Shown here in pieces: positions 34,678-45,900 of a stretch of DNA of 64,000 nt. A model generated the notes under the pieces. It saw nothing but the letters and a program-made list of their open reading frames with translations, searched no databases and had not been told where the DNA came from. Positions within the stretch are counted from its first letter, which is position 1; each line of letters starts with the position of its first letter. This DNA comes from Atriophallophorus winterbourni (taxonomy: Eukaryota > Platyhelminthes > Trematoda > Plagiorchiida > Microphallidae): NCBI GenBank assembly GCA_013407085.1, contig JACCGJ010018286.1:1-64000 (forward strand), written 5' to 3'. The position numbers and the translations under genes were made by a program.

Positions 34678-36330
34678 GTTGGCCTCCTTCGGTCGATGTC
34701 GACCATGGATGTAAATCGCAATCGCATGAATTATCATGTTCTACAGCTTTTTGAATGACTAAACAGTCCGATTTGGGCGGAACAATCTCCCGCAGCGCTG
34801 GCAACCATAGTCAGAACTCGGTTGTATTGTATCAGTTGCACGCCGGCGGCGTTATATGGGTTCAGCAGCCAAGAGCTGTATGGGCTCCTCCTCAACTTGT
34901 TGACGACGCTTTACACAATGCCTCCAAGGCGAGCGGTCGAAAGCAAGTTTTTCTCAACTCGCTGGGTCAATGCCGAGATCTTTCATATCTCTTTTGCATT
35001 CAGATTCCGTTCGTGTTTTGCGTGGGTGGTCCAGTTTTTACTGCTATACAGTAAAGCATTTAGTTCGCACGCGCTGTATACCATCATCTTTGTTTATACA
35101 GTCAGCTTGCGGTTACCCCAAACACGAGAGTTCAATCGGGACAAAATGACAGCTGCTCTACCAACCCACTCATCAATCTCCGTGTCTAGCGAGAGGTTAT
35201 CCGCAATGTTTGAAACAAGGTACGTGAAATGATGTACTGATTTAAGCTGACAGTTTCCAACAGTGATGATGGGAGGCGATACAGTCCCTTGACCAAGGAC
35301 TTTGGTCTTACTTATGCCGGTTTTATGCCTGAAATCTTTGCATGCCGACGAAAAACAGTCAATTAGCGACTGGAGGTGCTCTTGAGAGTAAACATAAAGT
35401 CTGCATCGTCGGCAAACAGCAGGTTACGTATAAGCAGATTTCGTGCCTTGGTTTGTACTCTCGACCGGGTCAGGTTGAAAAGCTTGTCATCACTTCGCGT
35501 GCGTCGGTAAATATCTTCTGTCCTCGTCCTGAAAGAGTGCTTCAGAAGCAGGGCAAAGAAAAATGCCGAACACCGAGGGAGCAAGAACACACCCTTGTTT
35601 GACGCCTCGGCGAATTTCGAAGGCTTCTGAGCAGAAACCGTTAAAATGGACTGAGCCCTTCATGCCTGAGTGGAACAAAATAACGAGCTTTAGCAGTATT
35701 AGGGGCAGCCTATCAAATCAAGCATTTTCAAAAGACCCTGCCCGCTAACGTAGTCGAATACCTTAGTTAAATCAACAAAAACGACACATAATGACATAAA
35801 CTGTTAAAAATTGTAGCCGGATCTGTAAGACTTTAGCAAATAATTTGCCTACAACATTCAGAAGGGAGATTCCCTGTAATTGTTGCAGTCGCCTCTATCT
35901 TCCTTATTCTTAAATAGCGTGATAACCTTTGTCTTGCAACTCTTATGTGACACACTTCTCATGCCATCACTGAAGAAGCAAATGTTGAAGAGTTTGTAAT
36001 AATGCTGCTCTACAGCATTTGATGAGCTCAGGTGGAATTCCGTCGTCACCAGGGGCCTTCCCATTCGCTAAGCGGTCGATAACCCTATTGGGCTCATCAA
36101 GAGTTGGGGAAGAATCTAGATATTAAATAGTCGGCAACCGCTCGACATTTTCAAGTTCACGCAATAAAACCGTACTGTCCCTAGCGTAGACAGAAGAAAA
36201 GTGCTCTATCCATTTTACCATCTGCTGAGTTTTGTCCGCAGTCGGGCCACAAGATACAGACTTAATGGGAGCCGTTTTAAGTTTGTTTTGAACAATGGCT
36301 CTCTTGATCCCATTCACATACCGTGACCAG
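34678..36330 (-). mobile_element. RTE/BovB-type LINE, 5'-truncated
   Basis: Same 3' end as 16652-17130 (GGCCTCCTTCGGTCGATGTC). Going up the - strand: relics of the C-terminal zinc knuckle, NLLFADDADFM (catalytic FADD, 35363-35590), FEIRRGVKQGCVLAPSVFGI (motif B, 35490-35678), KNKEDRGDCNNYRE (35858-36064) and QMVKWIEHFSSVYARDS (36123-36317). Frames are broken many times. Confidence 0.82.
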
Positions 36331-38020
36331 GGTAGGATACACGAAAACCCGATCAGGACTAATCCGAGTCACGTCTCACATGGGGTGAATGTGCTGCCGG
36401 AGCCGCCTCACATGGGGTCAAGGTGCTGCTGGCGGGAATTGCCCGTCTCTCACGGTCTTAGTACGAACCCAGTAAAAGCAGATGTAGGCACATCCGTAGG
36501 ATTGACAACGAAGAACCCGATGCTTCGAAAACATAGTCCGTGCTGAGGAGTTCCTGCATCTCCAGGGTTGATGGTAAACGGCTTCGCCTGGAGAACGCTA
36601 AGTGTCGTGTAGTCCGACTGGTAAGGACCTTGTCTAATAAATTTTGTATTGGGCGGTGTGTGCTCATGGTTGGGGCTACCAGGTTTGATGGCGACATGCG
36701 CCGGTGATCCGTGGGTGGCGCGTGCTACGGTTTCAACAGTGGGAGGTGCATGTGTACTGAGGAGTGAGAAAAAATATCTCTCTGGTGTATGAGTTTATGG
36801 CCACGACCGAGTTATAGCGAAGAATCACAAAAATGATGCGCGTGATATTCCAAGCGATAATAACGTGTTAAATACCCGCTACATAATTGACAAATGTGAA
36901 TTTTCGGGCGCATATTCGCTGTGCAGATGGCGGATTGTGGATAAATACTTGATGTACAAGTGGTTTTTATCAAATATGGTGGGGCTGACATGATAGTGTC
37001 ATGCTGAACGTACCTACTGGCTTTCGGTCATACTAATTTTTCAGTAAGAAACTTAACGCAAGCACGAATGCCAGGATGGCAAAGATTGCGTATGGTATGA
37101 ATAATACTCCGTTTAAACGCAGATGGGGTCAGTAGTCGGAAAACGCAAAGGATATCGCTCAAGCCACCGTGCAAGAGTGTGTGATGGAAGAATAGGCGTC
37201 CCTGAGCTCTGTGATGCGGGCATCGTTAGCTTGCACTGAAACGGTTTCGCTGAATTCGAGGAAGAGTGGCAACTCTATCACACACGTCGTAGAGATAGGA
37301 ATTGTGGCACCTGCGATATATTGTATGTCAGTCATGAACTGACTGAAAAAATCCGGGTGCGTAGTGTCTCTAGGGAAGTACATACCCGAATATCCGTTAA
37401 TTGATGAACGAGGGGCTTATAAACACTAAACAAGGTAAACTGTCTGCCCTGAGAATGTGTTCTAACTCGATTTGTGAATTGATCAATAAGTGAAGTTATG
37501 TAATGCATATGACGTTTTGATGCAAAACTTGTGATGGAACGAGGTAAAAATATTTACCTGAAATAGCGTTGATGTAAATCGGGAAAAAATGACAGACCGG
37601 AAAAAATTCGCGAATGGTGCTTGGATATTGGGCTCATCAATTCTAGTACACGAAGGATTTATGCATCACGCCGGGCTCACCAATTTGTAGTAGACTGACC
37701 ACTACAATAATGTCCCCCAAATATGTAGGAGAAAAAGCACGGGAGATGGAAGATTTATCGCGATAGCCAAAACGTGCACAAAGGTACAGCGAAAGTAATC
37801 ACGGAACACAAATCAAAGGGAAGTGTATATCAAGGTCAATTGTTATTAGGTACAGTAAACAATGTTTTTACAAGCTGTATTGGTTCTTCACCCATTTGCT
37901 GTTTCGTGATTCATTCAATGATCTCTACAACTTAGCCACCGTTTCAAGAATCATGATAACTGATATTGACGTATCCACATGACCACAGAATACAGATCAC
38001 AACCTGTTTGGGTGTGCAAG
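36331..38020. other. Unassigned, partly GC-rich
   Basis: 36330-36730 is clearly more GC-rich than its surroundings and has an internal near-repeat CTCACATGGGGTGA/CTCACATGGGGTCA. It resembles no family elsewhere in the window. The rest is AT-rich. A 74-codon - strand frame at 37159-37383 has no recognisable motif. Confidence 0.4.
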
Positions 38021-39292
38021 TGATTGGTATGTGAGCAGCACAATATATTGAATATATATGCGGACGATGTCAAAATCTGGCACTCACTCAAATCGCCAAG
38101 GGATTCACACGTCCTACAAGATGACTTAGATCGTTTACACAGCTGGTCTTTAAGGAAATATCTCCCATTCAACACCTCCAAGTGTAGCGTTCTCCCTATC
38201 CGACACTCAGATCCGGTCGCTTGCAGTTTGGGCTCAACAGTACTTCAGAGTGTTCGACAAGAAAAGGATCTCGGTATCATCATCCCGAACGATCTCGGTT
38301 CCACCACGCAATGCGAACGAGCCGCAGCAGTAGCCAATCGCAACAATAGCTTACTTCGCCGCGCTTTAGGCAGGTTTGACCGGTTTCTCTTCCCGTCACT
38401 GCTGAATGTCCACACTTGGAGTACGCAGTACAGGCTTGGCAGCCTTGGCTATGCAAAGACGTGTCCCTTCTCGAAAAAGCCCAGAGACGTGCGACAAAGC
38501 TTGTCCGTGGTATGCACAACATGTCTTACGAGGAAAGGTTACGCAATTTAGATATATTCTCCGTTACCTATCGTCTTCACCGCGGTGACATGTTACTTAC
38601 CCACCGGATCTTGACCGACCCCTCCCATCCATGCAACTCCCTATTCGTTCCCTATCCAACCGCTAACCTCCAAGGACATGAGCTCAAACTGTTACATCAA
38701 CAGAGCAGGCTTATATGTAGACACAGCTTTTTCTCTGTGAGAGTTTGCAGTCAGTGGAACACTCTTCCAGGCACCCTTTTTGAGGCTGCTTCTCTCGGTT
38801 CATTCAAAGATTTCATCGATTCTCACCTCCATGAAATCTCCCACTCCCAAGACACAAGTACCCTGTAACACTTTTTCATTTTTTTACAAACCCTACCGCA
38901 TTTGCCCCCAAAAATCACTAGCTCGTTGCAACGGTAAGTTCTCTTTCTGTGCCATTTGCATTTCCGTCACAACCCCGCTAACTCTTTGCCAGTTTCAATG
39001 CTCTTCCAGATCCCAGTATCGGAAGTCCGTATACATGCAGTTTCAACTGACCCTGTTCCGGAGGATGTGGTGGGTAGCTGTATCCCAAGGTTGACGTCGT
39101 ACCTGTCAAAATGCCACAAAAATCCATTGATGGTGCAGGCTAAACGCGAATGAGGCCCGCTATAAGACCTTGGAAACTCAAACATTTCTCTCTTTGCTTT
39201 TTCGACCCATCACTCTATCTATCCTGCGGTTAGTACAAGCTTTTAGCTTTTTTATACCGTAATAAACCATTGAACTATTGAACTATGGTGTT
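38021..39292 (+). mobile_element. CR1-like LINE 3' part with octamer tail
   Basis: Reverse transcriptase from IYADDVKIWHSL (catalytic YADD) through LHSWSLRKYLPFNTSKCSV, EKDLGIII and MEYAVQAWQPWLCKDVSLLE to HSFFSVRVCSQWNTLPG. One frameshift lies near 38410, where 38024-38551 gives way to 38416-38868. The 3' UTR ends in AATAAACC and two ATTGAACT octamers, the type of short tandem tail typical of CR1. It is related to LINE1 but a distinct, better preserved family. Confidence 0.85.
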
Positions 39293-39880
39293 TGTTTCCG
39301 TTAATATGCTGTCCTTCACTAGCCCGACCTTCAATTTAATCGAAAACCGGTTCGAAACCGGTTTGCTACCCAGTTTTTTGTTTGTAATGCCTGCGAGTGC
39401 GTCACATAGGTTGAATTTACACTCCTGAGTGAAACGACCGTATTTGTTATTCCCAGGTGTTATTATGAAGTCCGTTTGCTATTTTCAACGAAGTATTCAG
39501 ATTAACTTTCTCTCGTTTAGATGAGTATCAAGCTTCGTTCCAAGCGAAATGTTATATGGAAGCCAGATTATTGTGAGCAAATTATAGCACATGTATAAAC
39601 TGCCTAACTCATCAGTTAGTAATTTTTTGCATTCACATTACACCTGTGTAAGCGGCATCACATTTTCTCCATTGACGTATTTTTCTTGATCGAAGCAGGG
39701 GTATCAACTCTAGTGTGAGCTTCATCACTAACTTCTCCGGGACGATGGATCTACCAACACAGGCAATTTCCGGAAAGACAAATAGAAGGGCTTACCATTG
39801 TCCACTAAATTGGCAGGAGTTCAAATACGCCTTCAACTTCACTTCTGATTGCAACAACACAGCGTTTTGCGGCATTATAT
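39293..39880. other. Intergenic, no recognised feature
   Basis: Only a short palindromic stretch around AAACCGGTTCGAAACCGGTTT (39342-39362) stands out. It resembles a doubled hammerhead stem III word but has no CTGATGA nearby. Confidence 0.35.
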
Positions 39881-39884
39881 TATA

Positions 39885-40030
39885 TTATATTTGCACAATC
39901 TGATACAAATATGGTGCCGTTCAACATAAACAATGAGATGTACAAAGCGAGAAGGGGGGGTACAAAGCGTTGTCATCATCGTCATCGTTGAACGTAGTCA
40001 TGATACTACCCGGTTGCCTACACCGAAGTA
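39885..40030 (-). repeat. SINE-like family B-related repeat, copy 1
   Basis: Direct repeat of 46268-46420 (TTTGCACAATCTGATACA, GTGCCGTTCAACATAAACAA, AAAGCGTTGTCAT). Its right end, reverse-complemented, reads CCTACTTCGGTGTAGGCAAC, matching the family B 3' module at 12108-12140, with GAT-rich sequence next to it. Confidence 0.6.
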
Positions 40031-40052
40031 GGGCATTGCATTCCATTAGATA

Positions 40053-40290
40053 TGCACGGATGTGCAATCGTGCAGTACTTTGTGCTAACACCGTGCTTAA
40101 TTGATTGGCCAGAGCTAGTGAGCTGCATGCTGAAACAGGCTGGAGTCTCACTACCATTTCTTGTTCTTTTTTCTTCCTCATATCTGTCTAGGCCTGGGCT
40201 ACCTGACAGTATTTTAGCCCACGTGCAGTCTCTGACTGTGCGGCACTTTGCCTGGATCAGGCTTGTGCTTTCATATCATCATCATTCCAT
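40053..40290 (+). repeat. SINE-like family A, near full length
   Basis: GCACGGATGTGCAATCGTGC to GCTTGTGCTTTCATATCATC. An internal deletion removes part of the head (GTACTTTGTGCTAACACCG). It is well conserved. Confidence 0.85.
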
Positions 40291-40319
40291 TAGATGATCA
40301 CCCAAGTAGACAACGTGAA

Positions 40320-41270
40320 TTGCGCCGGCAATCGCAGCGTTCTCCGCTTTTTTAACTTCAGGTTGTGACCTCGAGTTTTTGTAAGGTCGACCCGTAACAT
40401 CCCGGAAGAATTCAGCGGGTAACGTGGAAGTCAAATCGTCTACGTCTATGCTCAAGTAAACACAGACACAACTTTCAAAACGATCCTTTTAAGTAAGCAA
40501 ATGGAGACCTTTCACCATTCTCGTTGCTCTGCTGAAATTTCTCGAGAATAGCTTTTACACCATATAATAATAGGTAGAACGCTGGCAGACCGTATTTAAG
40601 AAAAGGTATGATGTATGGTATGAAAACACAAGCCTGATCCAGGCGAAGTGCCGCACAGTCAGAGACTGCACGTGGGCGATATTCATGTCAGGTTGCCCAG
40701 GCCGATATGTGAGCCATAATTTATATTGAGCATATCCGGAGTAAGCACTGAAAAAGTTCGCAACACTGCCCATAATATCCGATTGGCGGCGAGTGGTTTA
40801 CGAAAGATTTCCCCGTTTGTCTTCAACGAGTCCGATACAAGTACTCCTAGATTTCTTTCACATTATATAGACTTACCGTAAAGAAACTGCGTCCTCATAA
40901 TCGAACCAGGTCCTATTTGCATAGCTGCACACTTCGTTGGATTTATTGCTAGTTGCTAGGGGTTGGACCAGTCTTGTAACTAATTTAAATTCCTCTGCAG
41001 GACTTCCACGTCCTTACTTGTACCAACCACACCCCACATCTTTAGGCCGTCAGCAAAAGATATATGACATCAATTAAAGTCGCAGCATCCACCGCGGCGG
41101 TCCAAACTTCCCGCGCCATGAGGAGGTTCGTCATACATGAGCAACCTTTGGTAAATTCATGTGTTCTTGTGCAAGCTGGCCCAATGAACCTTGGGAAGGC
41201 CTCCAATTGATCCTTCACAATTTTCTCTAGCATCTTTCCGATCACGGATGTAATAGTGACAGATCTTTAA
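40320..41270 (-). mobile_element. CR1/Jockey-type LINE fragment
   Basis: Reverse strand frame VIGKMLEKIVKDQLEAF (41042-41245) is the reverse transcriptase segment before the first catalytic motif. Further on, in broken frames: DWSNP-like, TKCAAMQIG-like, an RNLGVLVSD motif (40800-40870) and KYGLPAFYLL (40550-40600). It is interrupted by a family A SINE at 40605-40713. Confidence 0.65.
40605..40713 (-). repeat. SINE-like family A, 3' half
   Basis: TGGTATGAAAACACAAGCCT, AGTGCCGCACAGTCAGAGAC, CAGGTTGCCCAGGCC. It is inserted in the LINE fragment in the same orientation as that LINE. Confidence 0.78.
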
Positions 41271-41276
41271 TTTACC

Positions 41277-41424
41277 GGCATGCCGAAACAGACTGTAGTC
41301 CCACTACCATCTCTATTTCGTTTCTCATATCTGTCTAGGCCTGGGCAACCTGACAGTATCTTCGCCCACCTGCAGTCTCTGACTGCGCGGCACTTTGCCT
41401 GAATCAGGCTTGTGCTGTCATACC
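41277..41424 (+). repeat. SINE-like family A, 5'-truncated
   Basis: GCATGCCGAAACAGACTGTA to GCTTGTGCTGTCATACC. It shows a few substitutions only. Confidence 0.78.
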
Positions 41425-41779
41425 ACACAATATAGATGCGATACTTGGACCTTACATAACGAGCCTATTCGGCGTCTCCAAGTATTCGACGAACTGTCTC
41501 GTTAGGATTTTAAGAGTTTGCTGCTACGCAATGATGTCATCCGTAAAAAAACGTTTCGGTAGTAATCTTGATTCAAGGAAGAATATCAGCTTGCATAAAG
41601 TATACTTGTTGAGCCATGTTTTAAGGTATTATTTTATAAAAAACAAAAAAATCACAAAATAGCATGCAGTGAAACTACAAAAACAAGCTGCTTTTTGCGC
41701 ATTTTCTTTTGCATATTCCACTCGCCTGCTTTCCATTTTTCAAGCACTTGCTTATCTGCTTTTCCTGCTTCATTTTGCT

Positions 41780-41832
41780 TGGCACGTTGTGTGGCTCCAG
41801 ACTTGTTCTTCATGATGATGATCATGATGTTC
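41780..41832 (+). repeat. SINE-like family B, 3' end
   Basis: TTGTGTGGCTCCAGACTTGT followed by TCTTCATGATGATGATCATG, the 3' end and tail of family B. Short; assigned by the match to 12165-12212. Confidence 0.5.
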
Positions 41833-41974
41833 TAGAACTGTCGAGAGTGCAATGCCGCAAAAGTGGTGCACGCCGTGCTGCAATAGTGATTCTCCTGATC
41901 TAATTCTTTAGCTACGAAGAACCTCTTCTCACTCGGGAGTCGAACAAGAAGTACTTTAGTGATGATTAAATGGG

Positions 41975-42062
41975 TCCTTCTCGAATACTGTCATCATCAG
42001 GCACAGTATTACACCGGTAGCGTGTTCTTGATTCTTAACTGCCATACAACCATAAAAATGCA
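41975..42062 (-). repeat. Interspersed repeat family C, 3' part
   Basis: Reverse complement carries GGTTGTATGGCAGTTAA and ACGCTACCGGTGTAATACTG, ending in GATGATGAC. It matches the 3' end of the copy at 8610-8735. Confidence 0.6.
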
Positions 42063-42964
42063 TTCCTTGAGATATGGAAGGGCTGGACTTGATAGCTACT
42101 AAATCTGTCGAAGAGCAAGCGCAACCAAGCTGGGATGAGTGCTTATACTTCGAATGGAATAGGCATTTAATCAAGATCCGTGATCGATTAGAGCGAAAGG
42201 AAATAATGTTAAGAATACTCGAGGTTGTGCAAAGAAATGTATGAAAGGTTCGCATTATCAGTGCATCTGTCTTCAATAGCAAATATAACCTAATTGTGAT
42301 CCAGACTTACCTAAGCGGCCCGTCTGGCATTCATTACCCCCGCTAGGACAATAGTATCGGAGCTTTTCGCAGGTTGCAAAGGAGCGTATGGCTCGTCCTA
42401 GATCTCTTTGTCGGAATCGGTGTCAGTCGGGGCATGGGTCGCTACTCTAAACAATCATATTTTCAAGATATTCTGAGTTGGGTCGAATACTGCTTTTGTA
42501 AAGGATGCAAACAGTTGACGAGAGTTTGGCACGTGAATTCATCACTATATCAACTCCAGCCGTCTTGAGATAACAGGTTTGAAAGTATTTATACTGACCG
42601 AACTTAAGAATCAGAGGAAGTGCACCCTTTCCACAATATTTGTAGATATCTGAAATAGCCTTCGCTACCAACTCGTAAGAGGAGTCCGAATGTGCTCATA
42701 ACAAATACCCGCCCATTGTTTTAAATAGATGTCCCGTCTTTAAATTGCTCTTCAGAGTTACTCTTGTCGATAATCGCACATCATCAAAATGCCTCATGTA
42801 GAAATACCCTCATCTATACAAAAGATGAAGATGAGAATGTAATTTGACGCCGTTATTATAATATTTTCCTTGTGATGCCTTTGAAGTGATGACTTCTAAA
42901 TTACCAGTATCACACAGAATTGATACTAGTGGCATAGTTCCATCTTGGAAACATCTTTCGATTT
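42063..42964. other. XPO1 upstream region, no clear feature
   Basis: No promoter element can be pointed to. A - strand frame at 42447-42671 ends in ILYKSSIRPNSEYLE, possibly a worn LINE C-terminus (compare RYLRPVMEYGVQSW in LINE1), but this is not secure. TTTTTTCAG at 42962-42970 is a good splice acceptor. Confidence 0.35.
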
Positions 42965-42991
42965 TTTCAGGTTTCTTCACCTTCGCAAACG

Positions 42992-45900
42992 ATGGGGGCT
43001 ATAACTGAAGCCTCGGCTTCACAATTACTGGATTTCTCTCAGCGTCTAGATATTAGTTTACTTGATCGTGTGGTAACCTGCATGTATCACGGAAGTGGAG
43101 ATCAACAGAAAATCGCCGAAAAAATCCTTAACACGTTGAAAGATCACCCGGACGCCTGGATGCGAGTTGATTCCATATTAGAATTTAGCTCCAATCAGGA
43201 AACTAAGTACTTTGCTCTCCAAATCCTCGAAGCGCTCATCAAAACGCGTTGGAAGATTTTAGCAAGACAGCAATGTGAAGGTAGGTTTTATCTTTCGCCT
43301 TTCATTATTCTCACAGGAATTAAAAAGTACATTGTTGGTCTTATTATTCAAACGTCATCAAGTATGGAGCTTCTAGAATCGCAGAAGACATATCTCGGGA
43401 AATTGAATACAGTACTTGTTGAGGTATAGATTCTTTCATTTGAAACGTTTTGTAGATTTTGAAGCACGAATGGCCTAGTAACTGGCCTACTTTTATTGGA
43501 GATATTGTCGGTGCGAGTAAGACGAATGAGTCGCTGTGTCAAAATAATATGGTTATCCTACGTTTGTTGAGTGAAGAAGTTTTCGATTTTTCCGTCGGTC
43601 AAATGACACAAGCGAAAGTAAACCATTTAAAGGATTCAATGTGCCAAGAATTTGGTTCCATGTTCCAACTTTGTCAATTCGTGTTAGAAAATTCTCCGAA
43701 CGCGTCGTTAGTGGCATGCACTCTGCAAACATTGCTTCCTTTCCTACACTGGATTCCTGCTGGATACATCTTCGAGACTCATTTGATTCAAACTCTCGTG
43801 GAAAAGTTTTTACATGTTCCGCTTTTTCGGAATGTAACGTTAAGCTGTCTTGCGGAAATCGGTAATTTTTCTCAATAGAAATGATTTTCCTACAGCTGGC
43901 ATCGTTACTGATACCTATCATGCACAGTTAACCGAACTTTTTGTATCTACCACGAACAAGTTAAAAGAGGTTAGTACACGAGAATTGGGTGATCTTACTT
44001 CGTAGATTCTTCCTCTTGATACAAATTTGAAAGAAGCATACGAATATGGTAGCAGTGACGCGCAAACTTTTATACAAAAAGTCGCGCTTTTCTACACGAC
44101 CTTTTTGAAATTTCATCAACCTTTACTGCAAACTCCAGAGAATTCTGGGCGTCTGCAAGATGCTTATTCGTATTTGTTGATGCTTTCTGAAGTGGAAGAA
44201 CGGGAGATATTCAAAATCTGTTTGGAATATTGGAATTTATTTGTGACTGATTTATACAGTAAATGGTCGCATGGGTACGGACTTGATCAGATTGAACTAA
44301 TTTTAACAAAGGTAAGAACATTGGTTGTCTTTGCCTCTAATTTTCATTCGACCGGATACTTTATCGGTGTTTTACGTTCATCGTGCAGTTATCACTCCCG
44401 CGTTTGAACAAATGTGTTAGTTTTATTCTCTGCTGTAAAGGTTGGAATTCAAAATGTACTAGACAATACCCCGTGCAGTCATGTGAAATTTGGTGCTGTA
44501 TTAAGCGCCGTTGTGCTTCAGAGCATTGATATTTTTTATTTCATTTCATGTATAACAATTGAACAGCACTCCTGTCGTACCACAGATCTACAATTAAGGT
44601 TATGATTTATTCAGAATGCCTAATGGTTTGAAACTCTTATGCCGTTGCCTGAACAACCTGGCATTATCTCACTCCACACAGGCATTTATAAATTTTCAGC
44701 GCCTTTTGTGGCCACTGCCCTATAATTTTGTGCACTATCAACCGGAAAATACAATTTATCACTTTCCACTTTTAAGAGAGCATCTAGAATTCTCCGGCGA
44801 TTCATTAATGATTCATTTGAAAACTGCCAAGAAGGTAATTTGTTATTTCATTGTCCTCGCTGACCTGGCAAAATTAGGTGTTCACCGCTAGCCTCTAAAC
44901 TAGATGACAATTTTTCAAAGCAATTTAGCGAAGTTAAGTAGTTATGAATGTATGCGATATCCGCACACCCTATGATAGGTGGTTCTAAGATTCCCTTTGT
45001 TGGTTCTAGATGTATCTCAGCTGATTCTGTATTTCAAACATTCTGAACAGCAGTGGTGTACGAATTTAATTGGATGTCACGGTATTCTCTTTTTATCTTC
45101 CCAGCTTCGCCGTATCATTATTTCTCGCATGGTTCGTCCGGAAGAAGTCTTGGTTGTTGAAAATGAGCACGGTGAAGTGGGACGGGAATTCATGAAAGAT
45201 ACGGATAGCTTGAACTTGTACAAAAGCATGCGAGAGACTTTGGCGTATTTGACGCATCTCAATTACAATGTGAGTGTTAGAATTCCCTTGTTCGCGACTC
45301 AATTTGGCAGCTGTTTTGTTAACATCATCCAACATTTTTTTGGTTTTCAGGATACGAAAAAAATTATGCTCGACAAATTACACAATCAAGTTGATGGGAG
45401 CGAATGGTCCTGGCATAACCTTAACACACTTTGCTGGGCAATTGGCAGTATATCTGGAACAATGAAAGAGGATGAGGAACGAACGTTTTTGGTTATAGTA
45501 ATCCGTGACCTCTTGGGTCTGTGTGAGCAAAAGCGAGGAAAGGATAACAAGGCTATTGTTGCGAGTAATATCATGTATGTCGTCGGGCAATACCCTCGTT
45601 TTCTTCGTGCCCATTGGCGTTTTTTGAAAACAGTCATTTTGAAATTGTTTGAGTTTATGCACGAAACTCACGAAGGTGTACAAGAGATGGCCTGCGACAC
45701 GTTTATCAAAATTGCTCAAAAGTGCCGACGTCAGTTGATTTCAAAGCAGGTACATTTTACTCGACTTATCTTATTTCTATGTCCCACTCTTTTTGCATAT
45801 GAGTTCGCGTAATTCTCTTGTATCAAACGTATTGTTATTTTTCTTGTCATTGCCTGATTTAGCACCGATGTGACTAAGATGGTTGACATTGCATTGTAAC

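Noticed and set aside
37159..37383. Minus-strand 74-codon frame as a small gene
   Set aside because: No recognisable motif, no start context or splice support; it lies in an unassigned, repeat-rich stretch.
41985..42000. TCATCATCAGGCACA as an antisense CTGATGA core
   Set aside because: It is the GAT-rich tail of repeat family C; no stem II or GAAA accompanies it.
44616..44891. Extra XPO1 exon in intron 5
   Set aside because: The exon ending LILTK joins directly to LRRIIISRM as in other exportins; the frame here has no homology and no phase-compatible splice sites that I can defend.
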